In this document: positions 24,609-37,424 of the stretch, one piece after another
Numbering within the stretch: position 1 is the stretch's first letter
Layout of the letters: each line of letters begins with the position of its first letter
Assembly: GCF_041261205.1 (NCBI RefSeq)
Contig: NZ_JBGCCH010000012.1
Span: forward strand, 1 to 64,000
Reading direction: 5' to 3'
DNA: 64,000 bases
Source of the DNA: Catenulispora sp. MAP5-51
Lineage (GTDB): Bacteria > Actinomycetota > Actinomycetes > Streptomycetales > Catenulisporaceae
The notes under the pieces: generated by a model
What the model saw: only the letters and a program-made list of their open reading frames with translations
Databases searched by the model: none
What the model was told of the DNA's origin: nothing
Made by a program: the position numbers and the translations under genes

Positions 24609-25598
24609 ATGGCCGACGCTGACGACGCCGCCGAATTCGCCAGGGAGACAGAGCCGTACCGGCGGGAGCTGTTCGCCCACTGCTACCGCATGCTCGGTTC
24701 GGTCTTCGACGCCGAGGATCTCGTGCAGGAGACGTATCTGCGCGCGTGGCGACACTACGACGGGTTCGAGGGCCGTTCGTCGGTGCGCACCTGGCTGCAC
24801 CAGATCGCCACCAACGGCTGCCTGACCGCGTTGGCCAAGCGGCGCGACGCCGATCGGCGGGTCCTGCCCTCGGGCCTGGGCCCGCCGCAGGAGGACACCG
24901 GGACGGCGGCGCTCGAGCCCGATCCGCGGCAGCGCTGGCTCCAGCCGGTCCCGGACGCGCTGGTCGCCCCCGAGTCCGGCGATCCGGCCTCAGTCGTCGC
25001 GGCCCGCGAGGGGGTACGGCTGGCCCTGGTCGCCAGCCTCCAGCACCTGCCGGCGAAGCAGAGGGCTGTCCTGGTCCTGCGCGACGTGCTGGCCTTCCCC
25101 GCCACCGAGGTCGCCGACATGCTCCAGACCTCGACAGCGTCGGTGAAGAGCTCGCTACAGCGCGCCCGCGCAACGCTCAAGGAACAGGCGCCGACCCCCG
25201 ACCACACCGCCGAGCCCACGGCGCCCCAGGCCCGAGCCGTCCTCGCGAAGTACATCAAAGCCTTCGAGAACGCCGACGCGGACGCCCTGACCCGCCTACT
25301 GCTCCAGGACGCCTCAATCGAGGCGCCACCGATCCGAGCCTGGTTCCAGGGCGTGGAGCACTGCATCCCCGTACTGCGGGACCACGTCCTCGGCGACCCC
25401 GGCCTGTGGCGCATGGTCCCGGTCACCGGCGGCGCCAACGGGCAGCCCGCAGCGGTGGGGTATCTGCGCGATGAGCAGGGCGGGTATCAGCCTTACGGCG
25501 TCATCGTGCTCGATGTCGTCGGGGAGCGCGTTCGGCGGATCGTCTCGTTCGGGGATCCGAGGCTGGTCGCGGTTTTCGAGCGTTGCGGAGGGGTGTAG
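24609..25598 (+). CDS. Sigma-70 family (SigG/ECF41-like) sigma factor with SnoaL-like C-terminal domain
   Basis: 329 residues. Sigma region 2 (RRELFAHCYRMLGSVFDAEDLVQ, RSSVRTWLHQIATNGCL) and region 4 (LPAKQRAVLVLRDVLAFPAT, VADMLQTSTASVKSSLQRAR) are followed from about residue 205 by a SnoaL-type domain (VLAKYIKAFENADADALTRL, VGYLRDEQ, ILDVVG-like strand). This layout is that of SigG/SigJ-type ECF factors, in which the C-terminal domain controls activity without an anti-sigma factor. It is coupled to the TIGR03086-type gene upstream. No matching promoter was found nearby. Confidence 0.88.
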   Translation: MADADDAAEFARETEPYRRELFAHCYRMLGSVFDAEDLVQETYLRAWRHYDGFEGRSSVRTWLHQIATNGCLTALAKRRDADRRVLPSGLGPPQEDTGTAALEPDPRQRWLQPVPDALVAPESGDPASVVAAREGVRLALVASLQHLPAKQRAVLVLRDVLAFPATEVADMLQTSTASVKSSLQRARATLKEQAPTPDHTAEPTAPQARAVLAKYIKAFENADADALTRLLLQDASIEAPPIRAWFQGVEHCIPVLRDHVLGDPGLWRMVPVTGGANGQPAAVGYLRDEQGGYQPYGVIVLDVVGERVRRIVSFGDPRLVAVFERCGGV

Positions 25599-25599
25599 G

Positions 25600-25633
25600 C
25601 GGGGCTGGGGCTGGGGCTGGGGCTGGGGCTCGG
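25600..25633 (+). repeat. GGGGCT hexamer run
   Basis: Five tandem GGGGCT units (last varied) directly after the sigma factor stop, at the outer edge of the palindromic repeat block. A CTTGCC hexamer run occupies a comparable place beside repeat copy A. Confidence 0.8.
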
Positions 25634-25880
25634 GATGCTGGCGGGTGCGGTTTGTTCGTGGGTGACAGTCAAGGGCGTTTTCTGACGGCTTCGCGCGGGT
25701 TGAAGAAGGATCCGCTGGTGGCGCAGTTCGGATGAGCGACTCTTTTCGTGCTGGCGGGTGGCGGTGTGGGCAGGTGGTGCTGTCTACTGCGCCTCCGGCG
25801 GCGCCTGCGCGGCGAGCGTCCTCGGCTCGGAGGGATCACCAGACCCCGCGCTGGTGGCGGTCCGAGTGCTGGTCGCCTCT

Positions 25881-26040
25881 GTCTCGGTTCCCTCGTCGCT
25901 GTCGTCGCCGTAAACGGAACCATTCCGGCCTGGCGGTATCAAGTCGGATTGCTGTTGCTGTGGTCGATTTTCGTCCGACTTGACGCCGTCAGTCCGGAAT
26001 GGTTGGCAGAGCCCGCCGACAGCGACGAGGGAACCGAGAC
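25881..26040. repeat. Long palindrome 1 in repeat block B
   Basis: Arms 25881-25948 and 25974-26040 are inverted copies; the outer 24 bases are identical, and the inner arm keeps AACCATTCCGG and CAAGTCGGA with substitutions. The loop is about 25 bases. Confidence 0.85.
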
Positions 26041-26062
26041 AACCCCACCTGTACGGGAAACA

Positions 26063-26124
26063 GGATCCACGTGTCATACCGGGGTCGGCTATGAAAGACC
26101 GACCTGCGTGTAACAGGTGGATCC
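26063..26124. repeat. Palindrome 2 in repeat block B
   Basis: Arms 26063-26088 and 26099-26124 pair at about 20 of 26 positions (GGATCCAC and GGTCGG at the ends) around a ten-base loop. Confidence 0.75.
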
Positions 26125-26146
26125 CGCATCCCATAGAGGGCTCTTT

Positions 26147-26303
26147 GTTCCGGGTCCCCCGCCGCGTCGGCGGGCGCAGCCAAGCTGGCCGGGCCGGTGG
26201 TGTCAAGCCGAGCGTTTCGCAACCCCAGCAGCGTGTGATCCGGCTTTACACCACCGGACCGGCCTGCTTCCGTCAGGCGACGACGCGGCGGGGGACCCGG
26301 AAC
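26147..26303. repeat. Long palindrome 3 in repeat block B
   Basis: Outer arms 26147-26169 and 26281-26303 are a perfect 23-base inverted repeat; inner arms continue with CCGGTGGTGT-type sequence. In copy C at 49666-49734 the interior (26161-26299) is absent while both flanks are kept. Confidence 0.85.
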
Positions 26304-26700
26304 ACTGGCGACCACAAGCAGCACCGCCAGCAGGCAACGCAGCGCACCACGCACGAAAAGCAAGGCGACCACTCCCGGACCGACGGCAAACAGCAGGCCC
26401 GCAGCCCCACCCCCCGCTGTAGAGGCCCGCCGGAGGCCCTGCCCTTGACCTTGACTTCAGGCACCCACCAAACGCGGCAGACGGCCGCCGCCCCAACGCA
26501 TGCGCAGTGACTCGGACCCACGCGCCCCCTTGCCCAGCCACAACCGCCGGCCGCCAGCGCGACCCGCGCCGCTCACCCGAACGGCGCCACCAGCGAACAA
26601 GCCAGAAGCGCCAAAAAAGAAAAAGAGGCGGGAACCGGCGCACACGGTCCCCGCCCCAGCACCCGCAGCCGGCTGCGATCGGCTCCAGGCGCGTCCCGCG

Positions 26701-28089
<1,389 letters not shown>

Positions 28090-28115
28090 GGTTCTCCTCA
28101 ATGATCCTTAACAAA

Positions 28116-28128
28116 CTGACTAAGTCAG
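28116..28128. promoter_or_regulatory. Palindrome between oppD and the GH1 gene
   Basis: CTGACTAAGTCAG, exact 6+1+6 inverted repeat in an otherwise AT-richer 40-base gap, abutting the OppD stop codon. It could be an internal operator or mRNA element; it does not match the CebR operator consensus. Confidence 0.4.
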
Positions 28129-28129
28129 C

Positions 28130-29116
28130 TCACGCAGAAGGGTGCAAGTAGCAGGCCACGGACCGTTCCGGATCGGTGACCGGCCGGACCAGCGGCGGCG
28201 GCGAGGCGCCGCAGGGGTCGAAGGCTTTCGGGCAGCGCGGCTGGAACGCGCAGCCGGCCGGCATGGCCCGCAGGTCCGGGGGCGAGCCGGGGATGCCGGC
28301 CAGCTCCCGGCGCGGGCCGCGCAGGGCGGGGAAGGAATGCAGAAGACCGTCGCTGTAGGGGTGCAGGGACTTGTCGTAGAGCTCCATGGCCGGGGCCTGC
28401 TCGACGATCCGGCCGCCGTACATGATGGCGATGCGGTCGCTGAACTCCACCAGCAGCGACAGGTCGTGCGTGATGAAGATGACGGAGAAGCCCAGCTGCT
28501 CCTTGAGCTTGGACAGCTGCCGCATGATCTGCCGCTGCATCACCACGTCCAGCGCGGTGGTCGGCTCGTCCATGATGACCACCCGCGGCTCCAGGGCCAG
28601 CGCCATCGCGATCATCACGCGCTGGCGCATACCGCCGGAGAGCTGGTGCGGGTAGCTGTCCAGCCGGTCCTTGGCGATGCCGACCAGGGTCAGCAGCTCG
28701 GCGGCGCGCGTGATCCGTTCGAGCTTGGTGGACTTCGGCCGGTGCTCGGCGATGACGTCGGTGAGCTGCGCGGCCACGCTGGCCACCGGGTTCAGCGAGT
28801 TCATCGCGCCCTGGAAGACGATCGACAGCTCGCTCCAGCGGAACGCGCGCAGCTCGTTGTCCGTCATCCGCAGCAGGTCGACCGGGTCGCCTTGCTCCGG
28901 GTGGTAGAGCACCGACCCCCCGGCCACCACCCCCGGCGGCGGCAGCAGCCGGGTGGCGCCGTAGGCCAGGGTCGACTTGCCGGAGCCGGACTCCCCGGCC
29001 AGGCCCAGGACCTCGCCGCGGTTGAGCGTCAGGTCCACGGTGTTGACCGCGCGCACCGACTGCTCGCCGACTCCGTAGTCGATCGACAGTCCCTTGATCT
29101 CCAGGACCGGGCTCAT
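28130..29116 (-). CDS. Opp/Dpp-type ABC transporter ATP-binding protein (D)
   Basis: 328 residues. Walker [15 protein letters not shown]-loop [11 protein letters not shown], signature LSGGMRQRV, Walker [14 protein letters not shown] and the C-terminal oligopeptide-transporter extension with clustered Cys ([20 protein letters not shown]) that in relatives holds a 4Fe-4S cluster. It powers import with the F subunit. ATG 29116 overlaps the upstream permease stop (ATGA). In this operon with GH1 and LacI, an oligosaccharide rather than a peptide is the likely cargo. Confidence 0.93.
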   Translation of the reverse strand: MSPVLEIKGLSIDYGVGEQSVRAVNTVDLTLNRGEVLGLAGESGSGKSTLAYGATRLLPPPGVVAGGSVLYHPEQGDPVDLLRMTDNELRAFRWSELSIVFQGAMNSLNPVASVAAQLTDVIAEHRPKSTKLERITRAAELLTLVGIAKDRLDSYPHQLSGGMRQRVMIAMALALEPRVVIMDEPTTALDVVMQRQIMRQLSKLKEQLGFSVIFITHDLSLLVEFSDRIAIMYGGRIVEQAPAMELYDKSLHPYSDGLLHSFPALRGPRRELAGIPGSPPDLRAMPAGCAFQPRCPKAFDPCGASPPPLVRPVTDPERSVACYLHPSA

Positions 29117-30165
29117 CGGCCGCCGCCCCCTTCTCCACTGTCCGTCCTCGGCGAGAGCACCGGGGTGAAACCGATCCGCATCCGGGCCTTGCGGCCGTCG
29201 GCGGTGCGGACCACGGCCTTGGCCCCGCCGCGCAGCCGCGGGTTGACGATCTCGTCGATCCCGAAGTTGACCAGTGCCAGCGCCGTGCCCAGCAGGGCGA
29301 TGCACAGCCCGGCCGGCACGAACCACCACCACGCGCCGATCGCCAGCGCCTGCTGGCCCTGCGCCCAGAAGAGCACCTCGCCCCAGTTCCACTCGGAGAT
29401 GCCGGAGACGCCGACGTAGGCCAGCGCGATCTCGGTCATCACGGCGAACATCACGGTGCCGATGAACGAGGAGGCGATGATCGCGGTCAGGTTGGGCAGG
29501 ATCTCGGCCACCACGATGCGCCAGGTGGACTCGCCGTTGGCCTTCGCGGCCTGCACGAAGTCGCGGTTGCGCAGCGACAGCGTCTGGGCTCTGAGCAGCC
29601 GTGCGCCCCAGGCCCAGGAGGTGCAGCCGATGACCAGCGCGATCGCCCAGTCCCCGGAGTTCGGGATGACGTTGGTGACGATCACGATCAGCGGCAGCGC
29701 CGGGATCACGATGAAGACGTTGGACAGCGTGGACACCGAGTCGCCCCAGAACCCGACCAGGTAGCCGGAGGTGACGCCCACGAGCACGGCGATCGCCGTG
29801 GCCAGGAAGCCGGCGAAGAAGCCGACGAACATCACCGAGCGGGTACCGACCAGGATCTGGCTGAAGATGTCCTGGCCCAGGTGGGTGGTGCCGAACAGGT
29901 GCTTGGCCGACGGGCTCTGCAGGATGTCGTTGCTGCGCTTCGAAGGATCGAAGGGAGCCAACGAGGCGCCGAAGAACGCGACGAAGGTGAACACGAGCAG
30001 CATGCCCAGGCCGATCGAGACCTTGGCGCTCGGCATACGGAAGCGGAACCTCGGCCTCCCGGCCTTCGCCGCCGCCGCCGGCTGCGCGGACACCACGACT
30101 GGCTGACTCGCCCTCCCGTCACCCACCACCGCCCGTTGAGGAGACGCTTCGCGTCGCTGATTCAT
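29113..30165 (-). CDS. Opp/Dpp-type ABC permease (C)
   Basis: 350 residues with about six membrane helices after a 45-residue cytoplasmic N-terminus. It has HLFGTTHLGQDIFSQILVGTR, typical of the C-type permease, and the EAA loop AKANGESTWRIVVAEILPN that contacts the ATPase. Strong AAGGAGGGG before ATG 30165. An extended basic C-terminal tail of about 40 residues follows the last helix. Confidence 0.93.
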   Translation of the reverse strand: MNQRREASPQRAVVGDGRASQPVVVSAQPAAAAKAGRPRFRFRMPSAKVSIGLGMLLVFTFVAFFGASLAPFDPSKRSNDILQSPSAKHLFGTTHLGQDIFSQILVGTRSVMFVGFFAGFLATAIAVLVGVTSGYLVGFWGDSVSTLSNVFIVIPALPLIVIVTNVIPNSGDWAIALVIGCTSWAWGARLLRAQTLSLRNRDFVQAAKANGESTWRIVVAEILPNLTAIIASSFIGTVMFAVMTEIALAYVGVSGISEWNWGEVLFWAQGQQALAIGAWWWFVPAGLCIALLGTALALVNFGIDEIVNPRLRGGAKAVVRTADGRKARMRIGFTPVLSPRTDSGEGGGGR

Positions 30166-30168
30166 TGG

Positions 30169-31136
30169 TCACCCCTCCTTCCGGGTACGCGGGTCGAGCA
30201 CCATGTAGGCGAGGTCGGCCAGGAAGTTCGCGGCCAGCACCGCGACCGTCACGACGAGGAAGACACCCTGGATCAGCGGGTAGTCGTGCCCTGAGATGGC
30301 GTTGATCAGCTGCAGGCCGACGCCCGGCAGCGAGAACACCTGCTCCACCAGGAACGTGCCGCCGACCACCAGGCCCAGGGCCATGCCGAAGCCGGAGACC
30401 GAGGGCAGCAGCGCGTTGCGGGCCGCGTACTTGGTCATCACGCGCGTCCCGGACAGGCCCTTGGCGTGCGCCACCGTGATGTAGTCCTCGGCGGTGACCG
30501 TGACCATCATGTTCCGCATCGACAGCAGCCAGCCGCCGACCGAGGTGACGATGATCGTCAGGGCGGGCAGGATCATGTGGTTGAGGATGTCGCCGGCGAT
30601 GGACCAGCCCGGCGTGTTGCCGACCGTGTAGCCGCCGGACGTGGGCAGCCCCAGGGGGCCGGCGAGCCAGGCCACGGTGATCAGGCCGAGCCAGAAGTAC
30701 GGGATCGATGACAGGAACGAGGTCGCCGGCAGCAGGCCGTCCACCCACGTGCCGCGCTTCCAGCCGGCGAGCACGCCGAGGCCGGTGCCGATCAGGAACG
30801 CCAGGATCGTGGTGGTGCCGATCAGCCCGAGCGTCCAGGGCAGCGCCGAGCTCAGGACCGAGGTCACCGGCTCGGGGAAGTTGCCGAAGCTGATGCCCAG
30901 GTCGCCGTGCGAGAGCTGGACCAGGTAGTGCCAGTACTGGGAGGCCAGGCTCTGGTGCTTGTCCAGGCCGAACAGGATGTTCAGGGACTCCACGGCCTTG
31001 CTGTCGACCTCGCCGCGGCGCTGCTCGATCAGCGAGTCGACGGCGTTGCCGGGGATCATGCGCGGGATGAAGAAGTTGATGGTGATGGCGGCCCAGAGGG
31101 TGAACAGGTAGAAGCCGAGGCGGCGGGCGAAGAACT

Positions 31137-31140
<4 letters not shown>
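30169..31140 (-). CDS. Opp/Dpp-type ABC permease (B)
   Basis: 323 residues, six predicted helices, N-terminal [19 protein letters not shown] and the EAA-loop region [23 protein letters not shown] 31140 overlaps the OppF stop (GTGA). It forms the translocation channel with the C permease. Confidence 0.93.
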
Positions 31141-32408
<1,268 letters not shown>

Positions 32409-32447
32409 CAGTGCATTCCTTCCACGGGCTTGGCTCTTCCTTCCATG

Positions 32448-32485
32448 GGCCGGGCGGCAGCGCCCCTCAACGCCGCCGCCCGGCC
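32448..32485 (-). promoter_or_regulatory. Intercistronic hairpin between binding-protein and OppF genes
   Basis: GGCCGGGCGGC and GCCGCCCGGCC form a perfect 11-bp stem with a 16-base loop in the 110-base gap. No T-run follows on the minus strand, so partial termination or mRNA stabilisation, giving more binding protein than ATPase, is likely. Confidence 0.6.
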
Positions 32486-32518
32486 TTGTTCACTGTGGCT
32501 GTGGTGGTTCGCTACCGG

Positions 32519-34213
32519 TCAGGAGGAGGACGGGGTCAGGTGCAGGACGATGTCCTCCATGCCCCAGCGGGTCGGCTGCGGGGCCTCGTAGGCGTTGTCC
32601 GCGGTGGGCCAGCCGCTCCAGTTCTTCGTGGAGTACTCCGCGCCGAGGTTGCCGGCCGAGGTCGGGATCATCGGCATCTCCTGGACGAACAGCTGCTCCA
32701 GGTTGTCCATCGCCGTCTTGCGGCTGGCGTCGTCGGTGGCGTTGGAGTACGCCTTCAGCGCGGCGTCCGCGGCGGGGTTCTGGTACCGGCCGAAGTCCCC
32801 GGTGGCCGCGGTGCCGATCGGCTCCAGGCCGGAGGAGTCCATGATCTGGTCGTACATGTCGTACGGCGTGGTGCCGGAGTTGGTCCAGTGCAGCGCCGCG
32901 TCGAAGTTGCCCTTGGCGATGTTGTCGAACCAGGCGTCGTCGTTGGCCTTGTCGACCGTGGCGTTGATGCCGATGGTCGCCAGGTTGTCCTTGATGATCT
33001 CCAGGTCGGTCTGGTAGTCGTTCCAGTCCGCCGGGTCGGTCATCGTCAGCGTCACCGGCTTGCCGGTCGGGTCCATCAGGGTGCTGCCCTGATAGGTGAA
33101 GCCGTTGTCGGTGAGCTCCTTCTTCGCCGCGTCCACGCCGGTGGTCGGCGTGACGTTCTTGTACTGGTCGGCGATGTACGGCTCGCCCTGCGGCGTCGGG
33201 ATGCCGGTGATGTTGGAGATCTCCGGCTTGAAGTAGCCGGCCTCACCCTGGTTGAAGATGTCGGCGCGGTTGATCACCATGCTGATCGCGCGGCGCAGGT
33301 GCGGGTTGTCCCACGGCTTCTTGGTGGTGTTGAACCACAGGCCGTCGGCCGAGAGCTGGGCCGGGAAGTAGAGCTTGTAGTGCGCCTGGTCCTTGGCCAC
33401 GAAGGTGCTCTTGGCGTCCGACATGAAGTAGTAGCTCCACTCGGCCGCGCCGGAGGTCAGCGCCGCGCCCATGGTGTCGTTGGAGCTGTAGGTGGTGAAG
33501 TTGATCGTCTTCACCTTCGGCGCCGAGCCCCAGTAGTCACCGCGCGCGGCGACGGTGACCGTCGAGGGCGTCGTGGTCTTGATGGTGTAAGGGCCGGTGC
33601 CGACCGGGTTGGCGACCGTGTCCTTGGACGGGTCGGCCATCGCCGACCACTGCTTCTTGTTGATCACCTGGGTGGACAGGATCTTCGTGCGGTTCACGTA
33701 CTGCGAGCCGCTGAAGGAGACGGTGACCTGTTCGCCGCTGGTCGCCACGTTGGTGATGGGCAGCGAGTAATAGTTGACGTCCTTGTGGTCCTTCATGATC
33801 TGGAAGGAGTAGGCGACGTCGTCGGGGGTCAGGGCACTGCCGTCGGACCACTTCACACCGTCGCGGACGGTCAGGGTCACGCTGCTGTAGTCCGGAGCCC
33901 ACTGCCACTTGGTGGCCAGCCACGGCGCCGGGTCCTGGTCCGGCTTGGCCTCGTCCTGCATGGCCAGCGGCTCCCAGATCAGCCAGGTGTAGCCGAGCTT
34001 CTTGGCGAACGAGGAGTCCAGGTAGGGGTTGTTGTTGGCGGGCAGGGTCGCGCCGTCGGGCATGCCGACGTTCAGCACCGTCTTGCCGCTGCCGGCGGAC
34101 GCGCCGCCGCTCTTGCCGCTGCCGCAGCCCGCGGCCAGGGTGAGGGCCAGGCCCGCCGCCAGCAGTGCGGCGAGCGGACGCCGGGCTGCGGTGCCGGATG
34201 TCGCGAGGGTCAT
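32519..34213 (-). CDS. Extracellular solute-binding lipoprotein, family 5 (Opp/Dpp type)
   Basis: 564 residues. A signal peptide with lipobox LTLAAGC is followed by the SBP_bac_5 fold: [19 protein letters not shown], a VGTGPYTIK block and [11 protein letters not shown]. It captures the substrate outside the cell and delivers it to the permeases. GGAGGAG precedes ATG 34213. Position between a LacI regulator and the transporter, with GH1 at the operon end, indicates an oligosaccharide, as known for some family 5 proteins that bind cello- or xylo-oligosaccharides. Confidence 0.93.
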   Translation of the reverse strand: MTLATSGTAARRPLAALLAAGLALTLAAGCGSGKSGGASAGSGKTVLNVGMPDGATLPANNNPYLDSSFAKKLGYTWLIWEPLAMQDEAKPDQDPAPWLATKWQWAPDYSSVTLTVRDGVKWSDGSALTPDDVAYSFQIMKDHKDVNYYSLPITNVATSGEQVTVSFSGSQYVNRTKILSTQVINKKQWSAMADPSKDTVANPVGTGPYTIKTTTPSTVTVAARGDYWGSAPKVKTINFTTYSSNDTMGAALTSGAAEWSYYFMSDAKSTFVAKDQAHYKLYFPAQLSADGLWFNTTKKPWDNPHLRRAISMVINRADIFNQGEAGYFKPEISNITGIPTPQGEPYIADQYKNVTPTTGVDAAKKELTDNGFTYQGSTLMDPTGKPVTLTMTDPADWNDYQTDLEIIKDNLATIGINATVDKANDDAWFDNIAKGNFDAALHWTNSGTTPYDMYDQIMDSSGLEPIGTAATGDFGRYQNPAADAALKAYSNATDDASRKTAMDNLEQLFVQEMPMIPTSAGNLGAEYSTKNWSGWPTADNAYEAPQPTRWGMEDIVLHLTPSSS

Positions 34214-34321
34214 TGCTTCTCCTCCAAGTGCGGGGATCCATTGCCGCGCACCCTGTGCGGGGGTGTGCGGTATCGCGGCGCGGCCTGCTTCAGGCCCGTG
34301 CCCGGTGGATCGGAATGGGAT

Positions 34322-35326
<1,005 letters not shown>

Positions 35327-35775
35327 GAACGGCGCCTTTCGGATGGCTTTGTACCGACAGGAAGTGTCAGTGCTTTGGTGCGGCTTCGGTGCGGCTTCGG
35401 TGCGGCTTTGGAACGGCCTTGGTGCGCTGTGGCTGTGCTTCGGTGCCCTGTGACTGTGCTTCGGTGCGCTGAATCTGTATTCGAGTGCGCTGTAGCAGAG
35501 GTGCCTGATGCGTTGGTGCCAGGAACGAGATCGGCCGGGGCGGTACCGGAACCGGTCTCGCGACCGCTTACGGCACCGGTTCCGAAACCGGTTCCGGGGA
35601 GCAGTCAACACCCGGCGGGGCGGCTGGGCAATAACGGCGGGGTAACGTTCTGGAAATCTCAGGGCGTGGGCGATCACGCCGATCGCCCCGCAGTGGGTAC
35701 TTCTCCCCTCGCACCGCCCTCGCGGCACCGGCCATGCTGTGCCGGACACGACCGGAATCGGGACGAGGAGACAGC
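35327..35775. other. Intergenic region with short repeats and ACCGGTTCC inverted repeats
   Basis: 449 bases between divergent genes. 35375-35470 contains repeated TTCGGTGCGGC-like units. 35546-35596 contains CCGGAACCGGT, then ACCGGTTCCG and AACCGGTTCCG, forming inverted and direct repeats that could be LacI-type operators. A GACA/TGTC inverted repeat lies near 35355-35370. No gene is seen. Confidence 0.5.
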
Positions 35776-37227
35776 GTGGCCGACACAGCAGGTGCCTTCA
35801 GCGTCGACCTGCCGCTGATGAGCACGGTCACTTCGGACCTGGGGGGCCTGTTCGGCACCGGCACCAGTGCGCTGGGCGAGCTGGGGTCGCTGGTCCTGCA
35901 GGGCGAGGCCTTCGGCCAGATCGGGTCGGTGGTCGGCTCGGTCAACGGGGAGCTGCACGACAACCTCATCAGCTCCCTGTCATCGGGCATGAACCTGTTC
36001 GGCACGCTCAACGGCGCGCTGCAGACCTGCGCCAGCGACTACTCCTCGCTGGACACGATGGTCTCGGACAGCTTCGCGAGCCTGGGCCTGGGCGGGACGC
36101 TGCCCTCGACACCGACCGCCGGGACCAGCCCCGCCGACGTCAACAAGTGGTGGAGCGGGCTGAGCAGCGACCAGCAGGCGGCACTGGTGGCCAGTGACCC
36201 GGCGAAGATCGGGGCCATGGACGGGGTGCCCGACACGGTGCGCGACGGCGCGAACCGCACGGTCCTGTCGAACCTGCAGACCCAGACCCAGCAGCAGATC
36301 ACCGACCTGAAGAACACCCCGACCTCGCCGTACGACGACTACCCGATGGCGGCCGCGGCGCAGTCGAGCCAGATCGGCGCCCTGCAGACCAAGCTCGACG
36401 GGATGAACGAACTGCAGAAGGTGCTCGACAACGGCGGGACCAACGGCGCGCCGCAGAAGTACCTGCTGGGCGTCGACACCAACGGCATCGGCCACGCGAT
36501 CGTGGCCAGCGGCAACCCGGACACCTCCGACAACGTGGTGACCGTGGTCCCCGGCGTGAGCACCGACCTGTCGGCGGGCCACGTGGACCAGTACACGACC
36601 GCCGCCGACACCATCGTCAACTCCGCGCACACCGCCGACCCGACGCAGTCCACGTCTGCGGTCGCGTGGATGAACTACAACGCCCCCGGATCGGTGCCGG
36701 CCGCGCTGTTCGACGCCCCGGCCAAGGCCGGCGGCCCGGTCCTGGACAGCTTCCAGCAGGGCCTTTACGCCACCCACGACCCGAGCGACCCGCTGCACAC
36801 CACGGTGATCGGCCACAGCTACGGCACCACGGTGGTCGGCGAGGCCACCCAGGCCCCCGGCGGCCTGCGCGCCGACGACGTGGTGCTGGCGGCCAGCCCC
36901 GGCATCGACGTCGACAACGCCGCGGCGATGCACGTCCCCGGCGGCGCCGCGCACGTGTGGGCCACCCGCGACGACAACGACCCGATCGTCTGGGCCGAGG
37001 GCTTCCACGACACCGATCCGGTGACCCCGGCCTTCGGCGCGCACGTCTTCAACGGCGGCGTCGGCCCCAGCGGCCTGGTGGCCGCGCACGACTACTACTT
37101 CGACCCGTCCTCGCCGGCCATGGCGAACTTCGGCCAGATCGCCACCGGCCACTACAACCAGGTGACCTCGCCGCCGCCGGTGAAGCCGGACCCGTCGTGG
37201 ACGTACCCGATGTTCGGGGGCGAGTGA
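35776..37227 (+). CDS. DUF1023-like alpha/beta hydrolase with WXG100-like helical N-terminus
   Basis: 483 residues from GTG 35776 (GAGGAG upstream). The N-terminal 120 residues are helical and Gly/Ser/Leu-rich with WWSGLSSDQQAALV at about 128-141, a hallmark of actinobacterial DUF1023 hydrolases whose N-termini resemble WXG100/ESX proteins. The hydrolase domain (about 230-450) has nucleophile GHSYGTTV and a later His in AAHDYYFD. No classical signal peptide is present; type VII-like export is possible but inferred. The substrate is unknown. It is followed by two terminator-like hairpins. Confidence 0.85.
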   Translation: MADTAGAFSVDLPLMSTVTSDLGGLFGTGTSALGELGSLVLQGEAFGQIGSVVGSVNGELHDNLISSLSSGMNLFGTLNGALQTCASDYSSLDTMVSDSFASLGLGGTLPSTPTAGTSPADVNKWWSGLSSDQQAALVASDPAKIGAMDGVPDTVRDGANRTVLSNLQTQTQQQITDLKNTPTSPYDDYPMAAAAQSSQIGALQTKLDGMNELQKVLDNGGTNGAPQKYLLGVDTNGIGHAIVASGNPDTSDNVVTVVPGVSTDLSAGHVDQYTTAADTIVNSAHTADPTQSTSAVAWMNYNAPGSVPAALFDAPAKAGGPVLDSFQQGLYATHDPSDPLHTTVIGHSYGTTVVGEATQAPGGLRADDVVLAASPGIDVDNAAAMHVPGGAAHVWATRDDNDPIVWAEGFHDTDPVTPAFGAHVFNGGVGPSGLVAAHDYYFDPSSPAMANFGQIATGHYNQVTSPPPVKPDPSWTYPMFGGE

Positions 37228-37267
37228 AGGCTCTGTGACGGGGCTCGGCTCACAAAGTTCATAAAGC

Positions 37268-37339
37268 TTCGGGGAGAGAGGGCCTCCCCGACGAAGCGAG
37301 GTCCCGGTTCGGCTCACGCCGCGCCGGGACCACGCTTTT
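37268..37339 (+). terminator. Tandem terminator hairpins after the DUF1023-like gene
   Basis: CTTCGGGGAG with CTCCCCGACGAAG (37268-37297), then GGTCCCGG with CCGGGACC (37300-37331) followed by GCTTTT. The second is a classical intrinsic terminator. Confidence 0.7.
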
Positions 37340-37424
37340 GTGGCGTACGAACCGCCTGGACCGCGACAATGGGGACGACAAGGACGACAAGGACGACGCC
37401 ATTTCACGACGAGGGGAAGCGGCC

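Larger units (their letters stand above)
25689..26540. repeat. Dispersed intergenic repeat, copy B: inverted left half and direct right half
   Basis: About 850 bases between convergent genes. 25789-25818 is the exact inverse of 130-159; 25690-25780 inverted resembles 230-330. 26121-26160 matches 49666-49705 at 38 of 40 positions; 26300-26330, 26459-26482 and 26497-26525 match copy C at 49706-49734, 49862-49885 and 49901-49929. The block therefore reads as two opposed repeat copies joined by three palindromes. Small frames across it do not look like genes: both strands are open only because of high GC. Confidence 0.8.

Noticed and set aside
25784-26372. Small open frames in repeat block B as hypothetical proteins
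   Set aside because: They cross palindromes, appear in several frames on both strands and fail to stay in frame between repeat copies.
25689-26540. Insertion sequence remnant
   Set aside because: Palindromic arms are present, but no transposase coding or clear target-site duplication is visible; kept as a repeat family instead.
37338-37424. Longer GH130 start at TTG 37338
   Set aside because: It would add a DDKDDKDD-type peptide coded by simple repeats and overlap the preceding terminator.
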